Positions 46,356-54,425 of a stretch of DNA of 64,000 nt are shown one piece after another; the stretch's first letter is position 1; each line of letters starts with the position of its first letter. The notes under the pieces are model-generated. The model searched no databases. It saw only the letters and a list, made by a program, of their open reading frames with translations, and was not told where the DNA came from. The position numbers and the translations under genes were made by a program. The stretch lies in assembly GCF_001628715.1 (NCBI RefSeq), contig NZ_CP011120.1, positions 1,240,001 to 1,304,000 of the forward strand. The letters are read 5' to 3'. The stretch is from Acetobacter oryzifermentans. GTDB lineage: Bacteria > Pseudomonadota > Alphaproteobacteria > Acetobacterales > Acetobacteraceae.

Positions 46356-47882
46356 ATGGGAGATATTTCTGGTTCGCCGCGGCGCAAGTCTTTACAGCGC
46401 ATTGAAAAGGAAAACAGCACCCAACGCCTAAGTAGAACACTGGGGCCTTTGCAGCTTACCATGCTGGGCGTGGGCTCCACTATTGGCGCGGGTATTTATG
46501 TTATGACAGGCACGGCAGCCGCCAACTATGCGGGACCGTCCATCCTTTTGTCCTTTATTGTGGCGGGGGTTGCCTGCCTTTTTACGGCCCTTTCTTATGG
46601 TGAGCTGGCATCTTCCATGCCGGTTTCAGGCTCTGCTTATACGTATGCCTATGTTTCCATGGGGGAGCGTTGGGCATGGGCTGTTGGGTGGCTGCTTTTG
46701 CTGGAATACGGTATTTCCTGCGCAGGTGTGGCTGCTGGTTTTTCAGGTTATGCGGTCAGCCTTTTGCAAGATTTTGGCGTGCATGTGCCATCGGCTCTGT
46801 CCACCACTACGCTGCAAGTCGCGTTTGAAGGGGCATCCCGCCATGTTGCTGCGGGGTGGCGGATAGATGCGGTGGGCGCTTTCTCTATTCTGGCCGTTTC
46901 TTTGTTGCTGGTTTTGGGCGTGCGGGAATCCTTCAAAATCAATGCGCTCATTGTTTTTCTCAAAGTGGGCGTTCTGGCGCTCTTTGTGGCGCTGGGCGTG
47001 TGGGAGGTGCATCCGTCTTACTGGTCTCCCTTTATTCCGAAGTATGAAGGAGGCTTCCGCTTTGGCTTCCCCGGTATTTTCCGCGCAGCATCGGTTATCT
47101 TTTTTGCATATGTAGGGTTTGAGGCTGTTTCTACCGCAGCGGGAGAGGCCCAAAACCCTCGGCGGGATGTGCCTGTTGGTATCGTGCTTTCGCTCATTAT
47201 CTGCACGGTTGTTTACATGATTGTGGCTGCCGTGTTGATTGGTGTGGTGCCGTGGCAGACGCTGGATGTAGCAGACCCGCTGGCAATAGCCGTTAACGCC
47301 ATGCATCAGCCGTGGCTGGCTTTGTTTGTAAAGCTAGGGGCCGTTATCGGCCTGTGTTCCGTGCTGATGGGGCTGTTATATGCCCAAAGCCGCATCTTTT
47401 TTGCCATGGCGGAAGATGGCTTGCTAATGCCGATGTTCAGTAAGCTGCATCCGCGCTTTCAAACACCGTGGATCGGTAGCATTGTGCTGGGGTTTGGCGT
47501 AGCGCTGGCAACTGCCACGTTGCCGATTGATATTATTGGTGATCTGGTTAGCCTTGGCACGGCTGTAGCGTTTGGCATTGTGTGTTTTACCGTTATCTGG
47601 GTGCGCAATAAGGCCCCCGAAATTCCGCGTCGTTTCAGTGTGCCGTGGGGCGGCTTTACCGTACGCGGTATCTGGCTGGGCTATGTGCCGCTTTTAGGGA
47701 TTTTCTTTTGCGCGGTTATGGTGGCGCCGCTTTGCGTGGATATGATGTTGGCCCTGTATAAAGGGGACCCCATACCTCTGCTGCTTCTGCTCACTTATGC
47801 CGGTATAGGGTGGGCCAGCTATCGGTTTTATGGTCACGTCCATTCCCGCCTAGGGCGGGAACAGCGTGAAAAAGCCAAATAA
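46356..47882 (+). CDS. APC-family amino acid permease
   Basis: A 508-residue polytopic protein with about 12 to 14 membrane helices. The N-terminal helix block GPLQLTMLGVGSTIGAGIYVMTG and the following SYGELASSMPVSGSAYTYAYVSMGERWAWAVGW are characteristic of the cationic amino acid transporter (CAT/YhdG-like) branch of the amino acid-polyamine-organocation superfamily. Substrate cannot be read from the sequence. The C-terminal tail is basic. An eight-base palindrome TTCCCGCC-TAG-GGCGGGAA lies at 47843-47861, just before the stop. It ends one base from the convergent ATP-grasp gene. Confidence 0.88.
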   Translation: MGDISGSPRRKSLQRIEKENSTQRLSRTLGPLQLTMLGVGSTIGAGIYVMTGTAAANYAGPSILLSFIVAGVACLFTALSYGELASSMPVSGSAYTYAYVSMGERWAWAVGWLLLLEYGISCAGVAAGFSGYAVSLLQDFGVHVPSALSTTTLQVAFEGASRHVAAGWRIDAVGAFSILAVSLLLVLGVRESFKINALIVFLKVGVLALFVALGVWEVHPSYWSPFIPKYEGGFRFGFPGIFRAASVIFFAYVGFEAVSTAAGEAQNPRRDVPVGIVLSLIICTVVYMIVAAVLIGVVPWQTLDVADPLAIAVNAMHQPWLALFVKLGAVIGLCSVLMGLLYAQSRIFFAMAEDGLLMPMFSKLHPRFQTPWIGSIVLGFGVALATATLPIDIIGDLVSLGTAVAFGIVCFTVIWVRNKAPEIPRRFSVPWGGFTVRGIWLGYVPLLGIFFCAVMVAPLCVDMMLALYKGDPIPLLLLLTYAGIGWASYRFYGHVHSRLGREQREKAK

Positions 47883-47883
47883 T

Positions 47884-48951
47884 TCAGTCGTTCAACGGAT
47901 AGGATGCCAAAAGCCGCTTCTGGCGCTGCCAGAGGCGCACACCTTCCCACAAATTGGTGGGGGACCAGCCAGCCTTCTTCTTTTTGGCGCCAATACGGAA
48001 ACTTTCCCGGTAATGGTGGAACTGGGCTGCATAGGCTTCGCGCAGCGTTGTGCGGGAATCCCAGATGTGTATAGCTTCTGAACCTACGCCATTGATTTCG
48101 ATAATTTCAAAATCCTTGCCTTCACGCAGTGCTTCGGCAGAGCGGAATTTTACATCAATACGTCCGAAGTGAAAATCGGGAATATCGTGCATGATGGCGT
48201 CAATCTGTCGGGTGAGTTCTGGCGTAATGTCTGCCTTGCCGTTGCGGAAAATGGCCCCTTTGCAATGGTTACCTGCAAATACCAGTTCCAGTTCCTCACC
48301 ATCTGGCAAAACTTCGTGCAGACAGTGTGTTAGGCGTGGCGTGTAGATGTGTAGCACTTTGCTGGTGCGGCTATCTTTTTGCAGCAGTTGCAGCACGGTA
48401 TCGCGCCCATTTCCGCGCAGGGCCGGAATATCTTTGTAAGTGAGGGATGAAATTTCCCCCATAGGGCTGTCAGGATGACGAATATAAAACAGCCCGGCTT
48501 CGTGCTTCCATGTAATGAGTTTTTGTATCACCAGCCGGATCTTGCGCGGGAAGGAGGCGAGGGCTGCTTTCAGCTCCTCTTCCGTGCGCACCAGTTTTAC
48601 ACCGGTGCCATTACATCCAATATCGGGTTTAACCACTACGGGCAGCGTGAGCCCTTTGGCCTGCATGGCAGCGTGGGCGCGGGCAAGATCATGCGTGCCG
48701 GTTGGTAGCGTTACGTAAGGTGCAATCCAGCGTTTGGCATAATTGCCTGCCATATCCAGAATGCTGCTTTTGCTTTCACCGCACAGGCCACCTGTTTCAA
48801 TACGCGGGTTGGCGGCTGTGGGTAGGGTCACATCCCCATAGCGTATGCCAAGCAGAATCCAGTAAGCCACAACGGGCGTGTAAAAAACCCAACCAGGCCA
48901 GAATTCAAAAAGGGAGAGAGGAGAAGGCTGTTTTTCGGCCTGTGTCGTCAT
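47884..48951 (-). CDS. Membrane-anchored ATP-grasp ligase-like protein
   Basis: A 355-residue protein that I place in the ATP-grasp superfamily, with no assigned reaction. A hydrophobic N-terminal segment (about 18-36, PGWVFYTPVVAYWILLGI) suggests a membrane anchor. A conserved block TLPTAANPRIETGGLCGESK (42-61) follows. ATP-grasp features are VVVKPDIGCNGTGVKLV (105-121), FGRIDVKF (262-269) and the metal ligands in FEIIEINGVGSE (281-292). HIYTPRLTHCLHEV sits between. D-Ala-D-Ala ligase-like annotation is possible but the anchor argues for another carboxylate-amine or thiol ligation. It overlaps the upstream dedA by four bases, so both are coupled. Confidence 0.75.
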   Translation of the reverse strand: MTTQAEKQPSPLSLFEFWPGWVFYTPVVAYWILLGIRYGDVTLPTAANPRIETGGLCGESKSSILDMAGNYAKRWIAPYVTLPTGTHDLARAHAAMQAKGLTLPVVVKPDIGCNGTGVKLVRTEEELKAALASFPRKIRLVIQKLITWKHEAGLFYIRHPDSPMGEISSLTYKDIPALRGNGRDTVLQLLQKDSRTSKVLHIYTPRLTHCLHEVLPDGEELELVFAGNHCKGAIFRNGKADITPELTRQIDAIMHDIPDFHFGRIDVKFRSAEALREGKDFEIIEINGVGSEAIHIWDSRTTLREAYAAQFHHYRESFRIGAKKKKAGWSPTNLWEGVRLWQRQKRLLASYPLND

Positions 48952-49514
48952 GTCTTCTGTTTCTGTGCTCGGGCAATCAAACGGCCCATAAAGAAAATAA
49001 CCAGCACAAATCCAGCCAAGCCAGCCCAGCGCCAAGCGCCAAGATGATCCAGAATAAACCCACCAACATGGAGAGAAAGCGCAAAAAGCGCAGTTGTCCA
49101 GATAAGCGTGGCCAGAAATGTGGCGGCAGTAAATATAGGCAAGCCCGCGTTAAAAAAACCGCTTGCCGTGTAAAGCGGCAACCGGGTGCCCGGAATAAAG
49201 CGGCTGACAAATACAACCCAGAACAGGTTTTTGGAAAGCCAGACTTTTTGGTTTTCCATCTGTGATGTGTTCACCCACCTTTGGGCAGGTTTCCAGCGTG
49301 CTGCCAGGTAGCCCAACCCGTAAAGCCCTATATCGCCCGTTACAATGCCAATATACAACGCAACAAGTGCTGTAATGGGGGAAAGAGTGTGAAGGTTAAC
49401 CTGAATGGCCGTAATAACCGTGGCGGCATCTTCCAGCACAAACGTGGCCAGAATAACAATAATAACCTGCGCAAGAGGGTAAGCGGCGGTAAGTTCCAGA
49501 AACTGATCCAGCAA
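48948..49514 (-). CDS. DedA/VTT-family membrane protein
   Basis: A 188-residue membrane protein with about five helices. LEDAATVITA (28-37), GDIGLYGLGYLAARW (60-74), FVVFVSRFIPGTRLPLYTASGFF-like motifs (the SRFIPGTR segment at about 103-110) and a C-terminal hydrophobic pair place it in the DedA family. Members flip undecaprenyl phosphate or phosphatidylethanolamine or affect membrane potential. Start appears to be TTG at 49514, the only early start in frame. The coupled downstream ATP-grasp gene suggests that the two act on the same envelope compound. Confidence 0.85.
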   Translation of the reverse strand: MLDQFLELTAAYPLAQVIIVILATFVLEDAATVITAIQVNLHTLSPITALVALYIGIVTGDIGLYGLGYLAARWKPAQRWVNTSQMENQKVWLSKNLFWVVFVSRFIPGTRLPLYTASGFFNAGLPIFTAATFLATLIWTTALFALSLHVGGFILDHLGAWRWAGLAGFVLVIFFMGRLIARAQKQKT

Positions 49515-49595
49515 AGAAGGTAATCTCTCTCCGGCCAGAACAGCACGGTCTTGAAGGTTTTAAGAGTGTGAGCAGGGCTCCAACAGGCTCTTTTG

Positions 49596-49609
49596 TGACA
49601 GTATTGTCA
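49596..49609 (+). other. TGACA-GTAT-TGTCA palindrome
   Basis: Perfect five-base arms with a four-base spacer in the gap between divergent dedA and mltB. It looks like a dimeric regulator site; no protein can be named. Confidence 0.35.
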
Positions 49610-49655
49610 AGGGGCGGAAACAGGTATGGAGCTGCGTGTTCGGAACCAAAAATAA

Positions 49656-49691
49656 GGAATAAAGAAGATGGCCTGACAAAGGCCTTATTCC
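49656..49691 (+). other. Two-part hairpin upstream of mltB
   Basis: GGAATAA (49656-49662) pairs with TTATTCC (49685-49691), and inside it GGCC (49670-49673) with GGCC (49681-49684), around a TGACAAA loop. It overlaps the -35 of the proposed mltB promoter. Confidence 0.45.
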
Positions 49692-49701
49692 ACTATATTC
49701 T
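49673..49701 (+). promoter_or_regulatory. Possible promoter of the mltB-rlpA-dacC run
   Basis: CTGACA (49673-49678), 17-base spacer, TATTCT (49696-49701). An ACATT-G-AATGT palindrome at 49705-49715 covers the predicted start point. Confidence 0.35.
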
Positions 49702-49742
49702 ATGACATTGAATGTTACACAGATCAGAAGCGTGAAGCCTTA

Positions 49743-50738
49743 ATGCTACGAAGAAAACTTCTTGTTGGTGGGGCTTCTGCTCTGTTCGCCACACCTGTAT
49801 TGGCCCGCACAACTGCGGCTACTACTCCGCACCCTGCTGCATCTTCCAGTTATGCCTCCTTTCTGGCTGGCGTGCGGCGAGAGGCCATAGGGCAGGGTAT
49901 TTCTGCTTCTGTGGTGGATCAGGCGCTGGCTCTTACCACCCAACCAAATGCCAAAGTGCTTAAGGCAGACCGGCATCAGCCAGAATTCACCCTGACATGG
50001 GCGCAATATAAAGATCGGGTTCTGACGGAAAAGAAAATTTCCGATGGGCTTGCTGCTGTTGGTCAACGTACAGCGCTGCTCAACCGTATCAGTTCCACAT
50101 ATGGCGTTAATAAAGGCGCTATTGCGGGTATTTGGGGGCTGGAATCTGCTTACGGCACACGCATGGGCACATTCCATGTGATCGATGCTTTAGCGACTCT
50201 GGCTTACGATGGCAGGCGTTCGGCTTTTTTCCGCTCAGAATTGATGAAGGCGCTGAGCATTCTGGGCCAAGGGGACATCACGCCCGCAGGTATGCTGGGC
50301 AGCTATGCAGGCGCTATGGGGCAGCCACAGTTTATGCCAAGCGCCTATCTGCGTTACGCAGCTAGCTACCCAGAAGGTGGGCGGCGCGATATCTGGCATA
50401 ATGAAGCCGATGTTTTTGCCTCTATCGCCAATTATTTGGCCAAGTGCCATTGGCTGCCCGGACAGCCGTGGGGAGAGGAAGTCTTGCTGCCTGACACCAT
50501 AACGCAGGCACAAATTGGCCGTACGGCTGTGCACCCTATTTCATGGTGGGCGCAGCAGGGCGTGCGGCCACGTGCAGGGCAGTTTTCAAGTGCTGTGCAG
50601 GAAGGCGCTATTATCCGCCCAGATGGGGTGGGGGGCGAAGCCTTTATCGTCTATCATAATTTCAACGTGATCCGCCGCTACAACCCCTCCGATTTCTACG
50701 CGCTGGGTGTAGGGCTTCTTGGTGATGCAATAACGTGA
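49743..50738 (+). CDS. Lytic murein transglycosylase, MltB family
   Basis: Cleaves peptidoglycan glycan strands to 1,6-anhydro ends. The 331 residues begin with a signal of Tat-like look (MLRRKLLVGG, cleavage near ALA at residue 21). The catalytic glutamate is E134 in GIWGLESAYGTRMG, followed by AYDGRRSAFFRSELMKAL and AGAMGQPQFMPSAY, both typical of the SLT/MltB domain. There is no lipobox, unlike enterobacterial MltB. It overlaps rlpA by four bases (GTGA), which puts two glycan-cleaving enzymes under one control. Confidence 0.9.
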   Translation: MLRRKLLVGGASALFATPVLARTTAATTPHPAASSSYASFLAGVRREAIGQGISASVVDQALALTTQPNAKVLKADRHQPEFTLTWAQYKDRVLTEKKISDGLAAVGQRTALLNRISSTYGVNKGAIAGIWGLESAYGTRMGTFHVIDALATLAYDGRRSAFFRSELMKALSILGQGDITPAGMLGSYAGAMGQPQFMPSAYLRYAASYPEGGRRDIWHNEADVFASIANYLAKCHWLPGQPWGEEVLLPDTITQAQIGRTAVHPISWWAQQGVRPRAGQFSSAVQEGAIIRPDGVGGEAFIVYHNFNVIRRYNPSDFYALGVGLLGDAIT

Positions 50739-51601
50739 AAAAACTCGCCCTTGTAGGGTGCCTGGCGGTGCTGGCCTGTTCGCGCCAGCAGCCTGTGGCA
50801 CAGCAGGATCTGCATTATACAGTTGGGCCGGCATGGCAGGCAGGCAACAAGTGGTTTTACCCGCGGGAAGACTTTGCGTGGCAAGGCACGGGCTTGGCTG
50901 TAAGGGAACCCCCACAGGCAGAAGGTCACCTGACAGCAGATGGTGAGGTCTGGCGCGCCGCCAGCATGACAGGTAGCCATCAGACCTTGCAACTACCCGC
51001 CGTGGTGCGGGTGACCAACCTGGATAACGGGCGGCAAATTGTGATCCGCTTGAATGATCGTGGCCCGAATGATCCGGGGCGTATGATCGGTCTTTCCCCG
51101 CGTGCCGCAGATTTGCTGGGTGTGGGCAAAGAGCCTGCGCGTGTGCAGGTGGTAGAAGATGAAATGGCCAGCAGGCAGTTTGCCGAAGTACTGCCCGGTG
51201 GCCCCATGTTGCAGATTAGTGCAGCCCCGCTGGAAAAAGTGCAGCAAACGGCATTAGGTAACGCCGCAGTGGATAGGCAGGGCCTTACAGTTCTGGCAGA
51301 TAACACCACGCAGGAAACGCCTGCGCCGGGCAAGGTAGTGCTGGCAGATCTGCCAGCCACTGTTATGCAGGGCGCGCCTGTGTCCAGCATGCTGTGGGTG
51401 GAAACCATGGATTTTACATCTCGCTTGGCCGCCATGCGGCAGGCGGCGGCACAAGGTGCCAGCGTTCGGCCTGTGTTTTTGGGGCATGGCACAATGTGGG
51501 CTGTGCGCTACGGGCCTTTTACGACTATAAGCGAAGCAGATGCCGCCCTTAAGCGAGCACTTGCTACTGGTTTAACCGGATCTCATATCGTCGTCGAATA
51601 G
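50735..51601 (+). CDS. rlpA: RlpA septal ring lytic transglycosylase
   Basis: Outer-membrane lipoprotein that cleaves denuded glycan strands at the division site. The 288 residues start at GTG with a lipobox LACS (cysteine about residue 15). The double-psi beta-barrel carries the catalytic histidine and aspartate (TGSHQTL and VIRLNDRGPND). A C-terminal SPOR domain (about 210-288, GTMWAVRYGPFTTISEADAAL) targets it to denuded peptidoglycan. Start overlaps mltB (GTGA), and dacC follows after six bases. The YxG segment seen before the barrel in other RlpA proteins is not obvious. Confidence 0.9.
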   Translation: MKKLALVGCLAVLACSRQQPVAQQDLHYTVGPAWQAGNKWFYPREDFAWQGTGLAVREPPQAEGHLTADGEVWRAASMTGSHQTLQLPAVVRVTNLDNGRQIVIRLNDRGPNDPGRMIGLSPRAADLLGVGKEPARVQVVEDEMASRQFAEVLPGGPMLQISAAPLEKVQQTALGNAAVDRQGLTVLADNTTQETPAPGKVVLADLPATVMQGAPVSSMLWVETMDFTSRLAAMRQAAAQGASVRPVFLGHGTMWAVRYGPFTTISEADAALKRALATGLTGSHIVVE

Positions 51602-51607
51602 GGAAAA

Positions 51608-52828
51608 ATGTTGCAGACTCGACGGTTCTTACTCGCAGGGGGCGCTGCCCTTTTCTCTGGTGCCTATGCGCTTGATGCCATGGCACGGCCTCGCCACCAC
51701 GGCGCGGCGGCCAAAGGTGCAATACCTGCGGCGGCCCAGCCTGCTGTGCCGGGGGCGGATACACCCGCCACTACGCCCGTGGGGCCGGTGGATACACAGG
51801 CACGCTGGGCCTGCATTCTGGATTACAATAGCGGTGCCACACTGCTTGAGAAAAATGCAGATGAGCGCATGCCCCCATCATCCCTTACCAAGATGATGAC
51901 GGCGTACGTTACATTTGGCATGCTCAAATCTGGCCGCCTGAAGCTGGATCAGATGTTGCCCGTAAGTGAACGCGCATGGCGCATGCAGGGTTCACGCATG
52001 TTTGTGCCCTTGGGGCAAAGCGTAAGCGTGCAGGATCTTATTCAGGGCATGGTTATCCAGTCCGGTAACGATGCCTGTATTGTGATTGCAGAAGGCGTTT
52101 CCGGCTCGGAAGAACAGTTTGTTGCGTTGATGAACGACACAGCCACCAAACTGGGGCTCACCAATTCGCACTTCATGAACGCAACTGGCTGGCCCGCAGA
52201 AAATCATTACATGTCTGCGCGAGATGTGGCCTATCTGGCGCTGCGTTTGATTCATGATTTTCCGGAATATTATCATTTCTTCTCGGAAAAAGAGTTCCTG
52301 TTTAACAAAATCAGGCAGGAAAACCGGAACTCTCTGGTGGTTAAAGGTTTGGCCGATGGCTTAAAAACCGGCCACACAGATGCAGGTGGGTTTGGCCTGT
52401 GCGCTTCTTCTGAGCGCGAAGGGCGGCGTGTTGTGCTGGCTGTGAACGGGCTGCCTTCATCCGCAGCACGTGGGCGGGAAGCTGAACGTCTGATGGGCTG
52501 GGCTTTCGCCAATTTTGAAACTGCGCAAATTGTCAGCAAAGGCGATGTGCTGGAACAGGCCCCTGTATGGATGGGTGTAACCCAGACAGTGCCGCTGGTG
52601 GCTGCGCAGGATTTCAAGATTTTGCTGCCACATGGCTGGCGTAATGGCACACATCTGGCGCTGGACTACAATGGCCCGATTATTGCGCCAGTGCAGGCCG
52701 GGCAGGTTGTAGGCCAACTTACAGTGTCTTTGCCCGGTGGGCGGCAGGCCAGTATTCCGGTGCAAGCCGGGCAGAGCGTGCCTGCACTCAGCTTTTTGGG
52801 GCGGGCTGCACGTCGGCTGCACCTCTGA
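51608..52828 (+). CDS. dacC: D-alanyl-D-alanine carboxypeptidase, PBP5/6 type (DacC)
   Basis: Low-molecular-mass penicillin-binding protein that trims the terminal D-Ala of peptidoglycan stems. The 406 residues have the three PBP motifs: SLTK (S92, K95), SGN (152-154) and KTG (253-255). The N-terminal signal contains a twin-arginine-like QTRRFLLAGG, with cleavage near AMA at 26. A Pro/Ala-rich linker follows. The C-terminal domain (about 315-390, with YNGPIIAPVQAGQVVGQL) is the PBP5 stalk domain. The order dacC-tmk-holB-metG is conserved in alphaproteobacteria. Confidence 0.95.
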   Translation: MLQTRRFLLAGGAALFSGAYALDAMARPRHHGAAAKGAIPAAAQPAVPGADTPATTPVGPVDTQARWACILDYNSGATLLEKNADERMPPSSLTKMMTAYVTFGMLKSGRLKLDQMLPVSERAWRMQGSRMFVPLGQSVSVQDLIQGMVIQSGNDACIVIAEGVSGSEEQFVALMNDTATKLGLTNSHFMNATGWPAENHYMSARDVAYLALRLIHDFPEYYHFFSEKEFLFNKIRQENRNSLVVKGLADGLKTGHTDAGGFGLCASSEREGRRVVLAVNGLPSSAARGREAERLMGWAFANFETAQIVSKGDVLEQAPVWMGVTQTVPLVAAQDFKILLPHGWRNGTHLALDYNGPIIAPVQAGQVVGQLTVSLPGGRQASIPVQAGQSVPALSFLGRAARRLHL

Positions 52829-52831
52829 TTC

Positions 52832-53476
52832 ATGGCTTGTGGCATGTTTATAACGCTGGAAGGCGCAGAAGGGGTGGGAAAATCCACCCAGCTGCGGCTT
52901 TTGAAGGAAAAGCTGGAAGCGCAAGGCCAGAAGGTTTTGGCCACGCGTGAACCGGGCGGTTCTGCCGGTGCGGAAGATCTGCGCCAGCTTTTGTTGTTTG
53001 GTAAAAATCCGCTTTCTGCCCGGGCGGAAATTCTGACACATTTTGCCGCACGGTATGATCATGTTGATCAGGTTATTCTGCCCGCTCTTAAGGCTGGGCA
53101 GATTGTGCTGTGTGATCGCTTTACCGATTCCACCTTGGCGTATCAGGGATACGGGCGCGCCAATGGTGCCCCGGCTATTTTAAGCCTGATTGCAACACTG
53201 CAAAAGCAGCTTGGTTTGCAGCCAGATATAACCTTTCTGTTGCAAGCGCCGCGCGCCGTTTCCCGCCAACGTTTGGCAGCGCGTGGTGCGCCAACAGACA
53301 GGTATGAGCAGGCGGATGAGGCTTTTCATGCGCGTTTGGCAGATGGGTTTGCGCATATTGCTCAGGCAGAACCGCAACGGGTGGTAGTGGTGGATACCTC
53401 CGTTTATTCAGCAGAGCAGGTAAACGCTCAGATTCTGAAAGATATCCAGACCCGTCTGGCCCATGCCGAGGGCTGA
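52832..53476 (+). CDS. tmk: Thymidylate kinase
   Basis: Phosphorylates dTMP to dTDP for DNA synthesis. The 214 residues contain the P-loop LEGAEGVGKSTQ, the DR(F) substrate motif in CDRFTDSTLAYQGYGR, and a LID region with arginines near ARGAPTDRYE. ATG at 52832 or 52844 (MFITLEGAEG) are both possible and neither has a clear ribosome binding site. It follows dacC by three bases and overlaps holB by 14, so translation is probably coupled. Confidence 0.95.
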   Translation: MACGMFITLEGAEGVGKSTQLRLLKEKLEAQGQKVLATREPGGSAGAEDLRQLLLFGKNPLSARAEILTHFAARYDHVDQVILPALKAGQIVLCDRFTDSTLAYQGYGRANGAPAILSLIATLQKQLGLQPDITFLLQAPRAVSRQRLAARGAPTDRYEQADEAFHARLADGFAHIAQAEPQRVVVVDTSVYSAEQVNAQILKDIQTRLAHAEG

Positions 53477-54425
53477 GAACGTGCAGGAGCCACGTCTGGC
53501 ATCTTTGCAGTTGCGTGGGCATCAGGCCGCTTTGCAGGCATTTCGGCAGGCCATGCAGGGTGGGCGCTTGCCCCATGCGTGGTTGATTACAGGCCCACCG
53601 GGTATTGGTAAGGCCACATTTGCGTTCCGGCTGGCGCGTATATTGCTGGGCGGGGAGGATGAACTAAGCCCCGCTGGGCGCCGTGTTTCTGCCGCCACGC
53701 ATGCAGATTTGCTGGTTGTTGCCCGCGGGTTTGATGAAAAACGCCAAAAATACCGCAGCGAGATTGTAGCGGATGATGTGCGGCCTATTAACTCCTTTTT
53801 GCGGCGTACGGCGGCAGAAGGTGGGTGGCGTGTTGTCATTGTAGATGGCGCGGAATGGATGAACCGTAGCGCAGCCAATGCCGTGCTGAAAATTCTGGAA
53901 GAACCGCCGCCAGCTACGGTATTGTTGTTAACCTGTTCCGCTCCAGGGCGGCTTTTGCCCACTATTCGTAGCCGATGCCGTAAACTGGAACTCGCACCGC
54001 TGGCTGCGGCAGATATGTCTGCCGTGCTGCATGCGCAGGCTCCAGAAGCTTCGGATACAGAAATACAGCGCGTTATGGCAGAAGCCCATGGTGCGCCGGG
54101 GCGTGCTCTGGCGTTGCTGGCAGATAAGGGTGGTGAAATTGCCAGCCTTGTGCACGAAGTGGTGCAGGGCATTACGCCATTACGCAGCTATGAGGTTGCA
54201 GAAACCATTTTACGCAGGGATTATGGTTTCAGTCTGTTTTTCAGCCTGTTATCAGACACACTCCAGATGCAAGCTCGTCAGGCGGCGCGGCAGGGAAACC
54301 CGCAATGTGTGGCCTTGGCCAATGCGTGGGAAGCCACCATGCGCAAGCACACCGAGACGGAACGCTTTAATCTGGATAAACAGGAAGCCCTGCTTGAAGC
54401 TATGACGATTGCGAGCCGAGAATGA
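53463..54425 (+). CDS. holB: DNA polymerase III subunit delta prime
   Basis: Clamp-loader subunit that helps open and place the beta clamp. The 320 residues have a GPPGIGKATFAF Walker A-like loop, degenerate for ATP hydrolysis as is usual for delta prime, ILEEPPPATVLLLTCSAPGRLLPTIRSRCRKL (sensor and SRC motif), and a helical C-terminal domain. It overlaps tmk by 14 bases and metG by four (ATGA), the conserved order of alphaproteobacteria. Confidence 0.93.
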   Translation: MPRAENVQEPRLASLQLRGHQAALQAFRQAMQGGRLPHAWLITGPPGIGKATFAFRLARILLGGEDELSPAGRRVSAATHADLLVVARGFDEKRQKYRSEIVADDVRPINSFLRRTAAEGGWRVVIVDGAEWMNRSAANAVLKILEEPPPATVLLLTCSAPGRLLPTIRSRCRKLELAPLAAADMSAVLHAQAPEASDTEIQRVMAEAHGAPGRALALLADKGGEIASLVHEVVQGITPLRSYEVAETILRRDYGFSLFFSLLSDTLQMQARQAARQGNPQCVALANAWEATMRKHTETERFNLDKQEALLEAMTIASRE

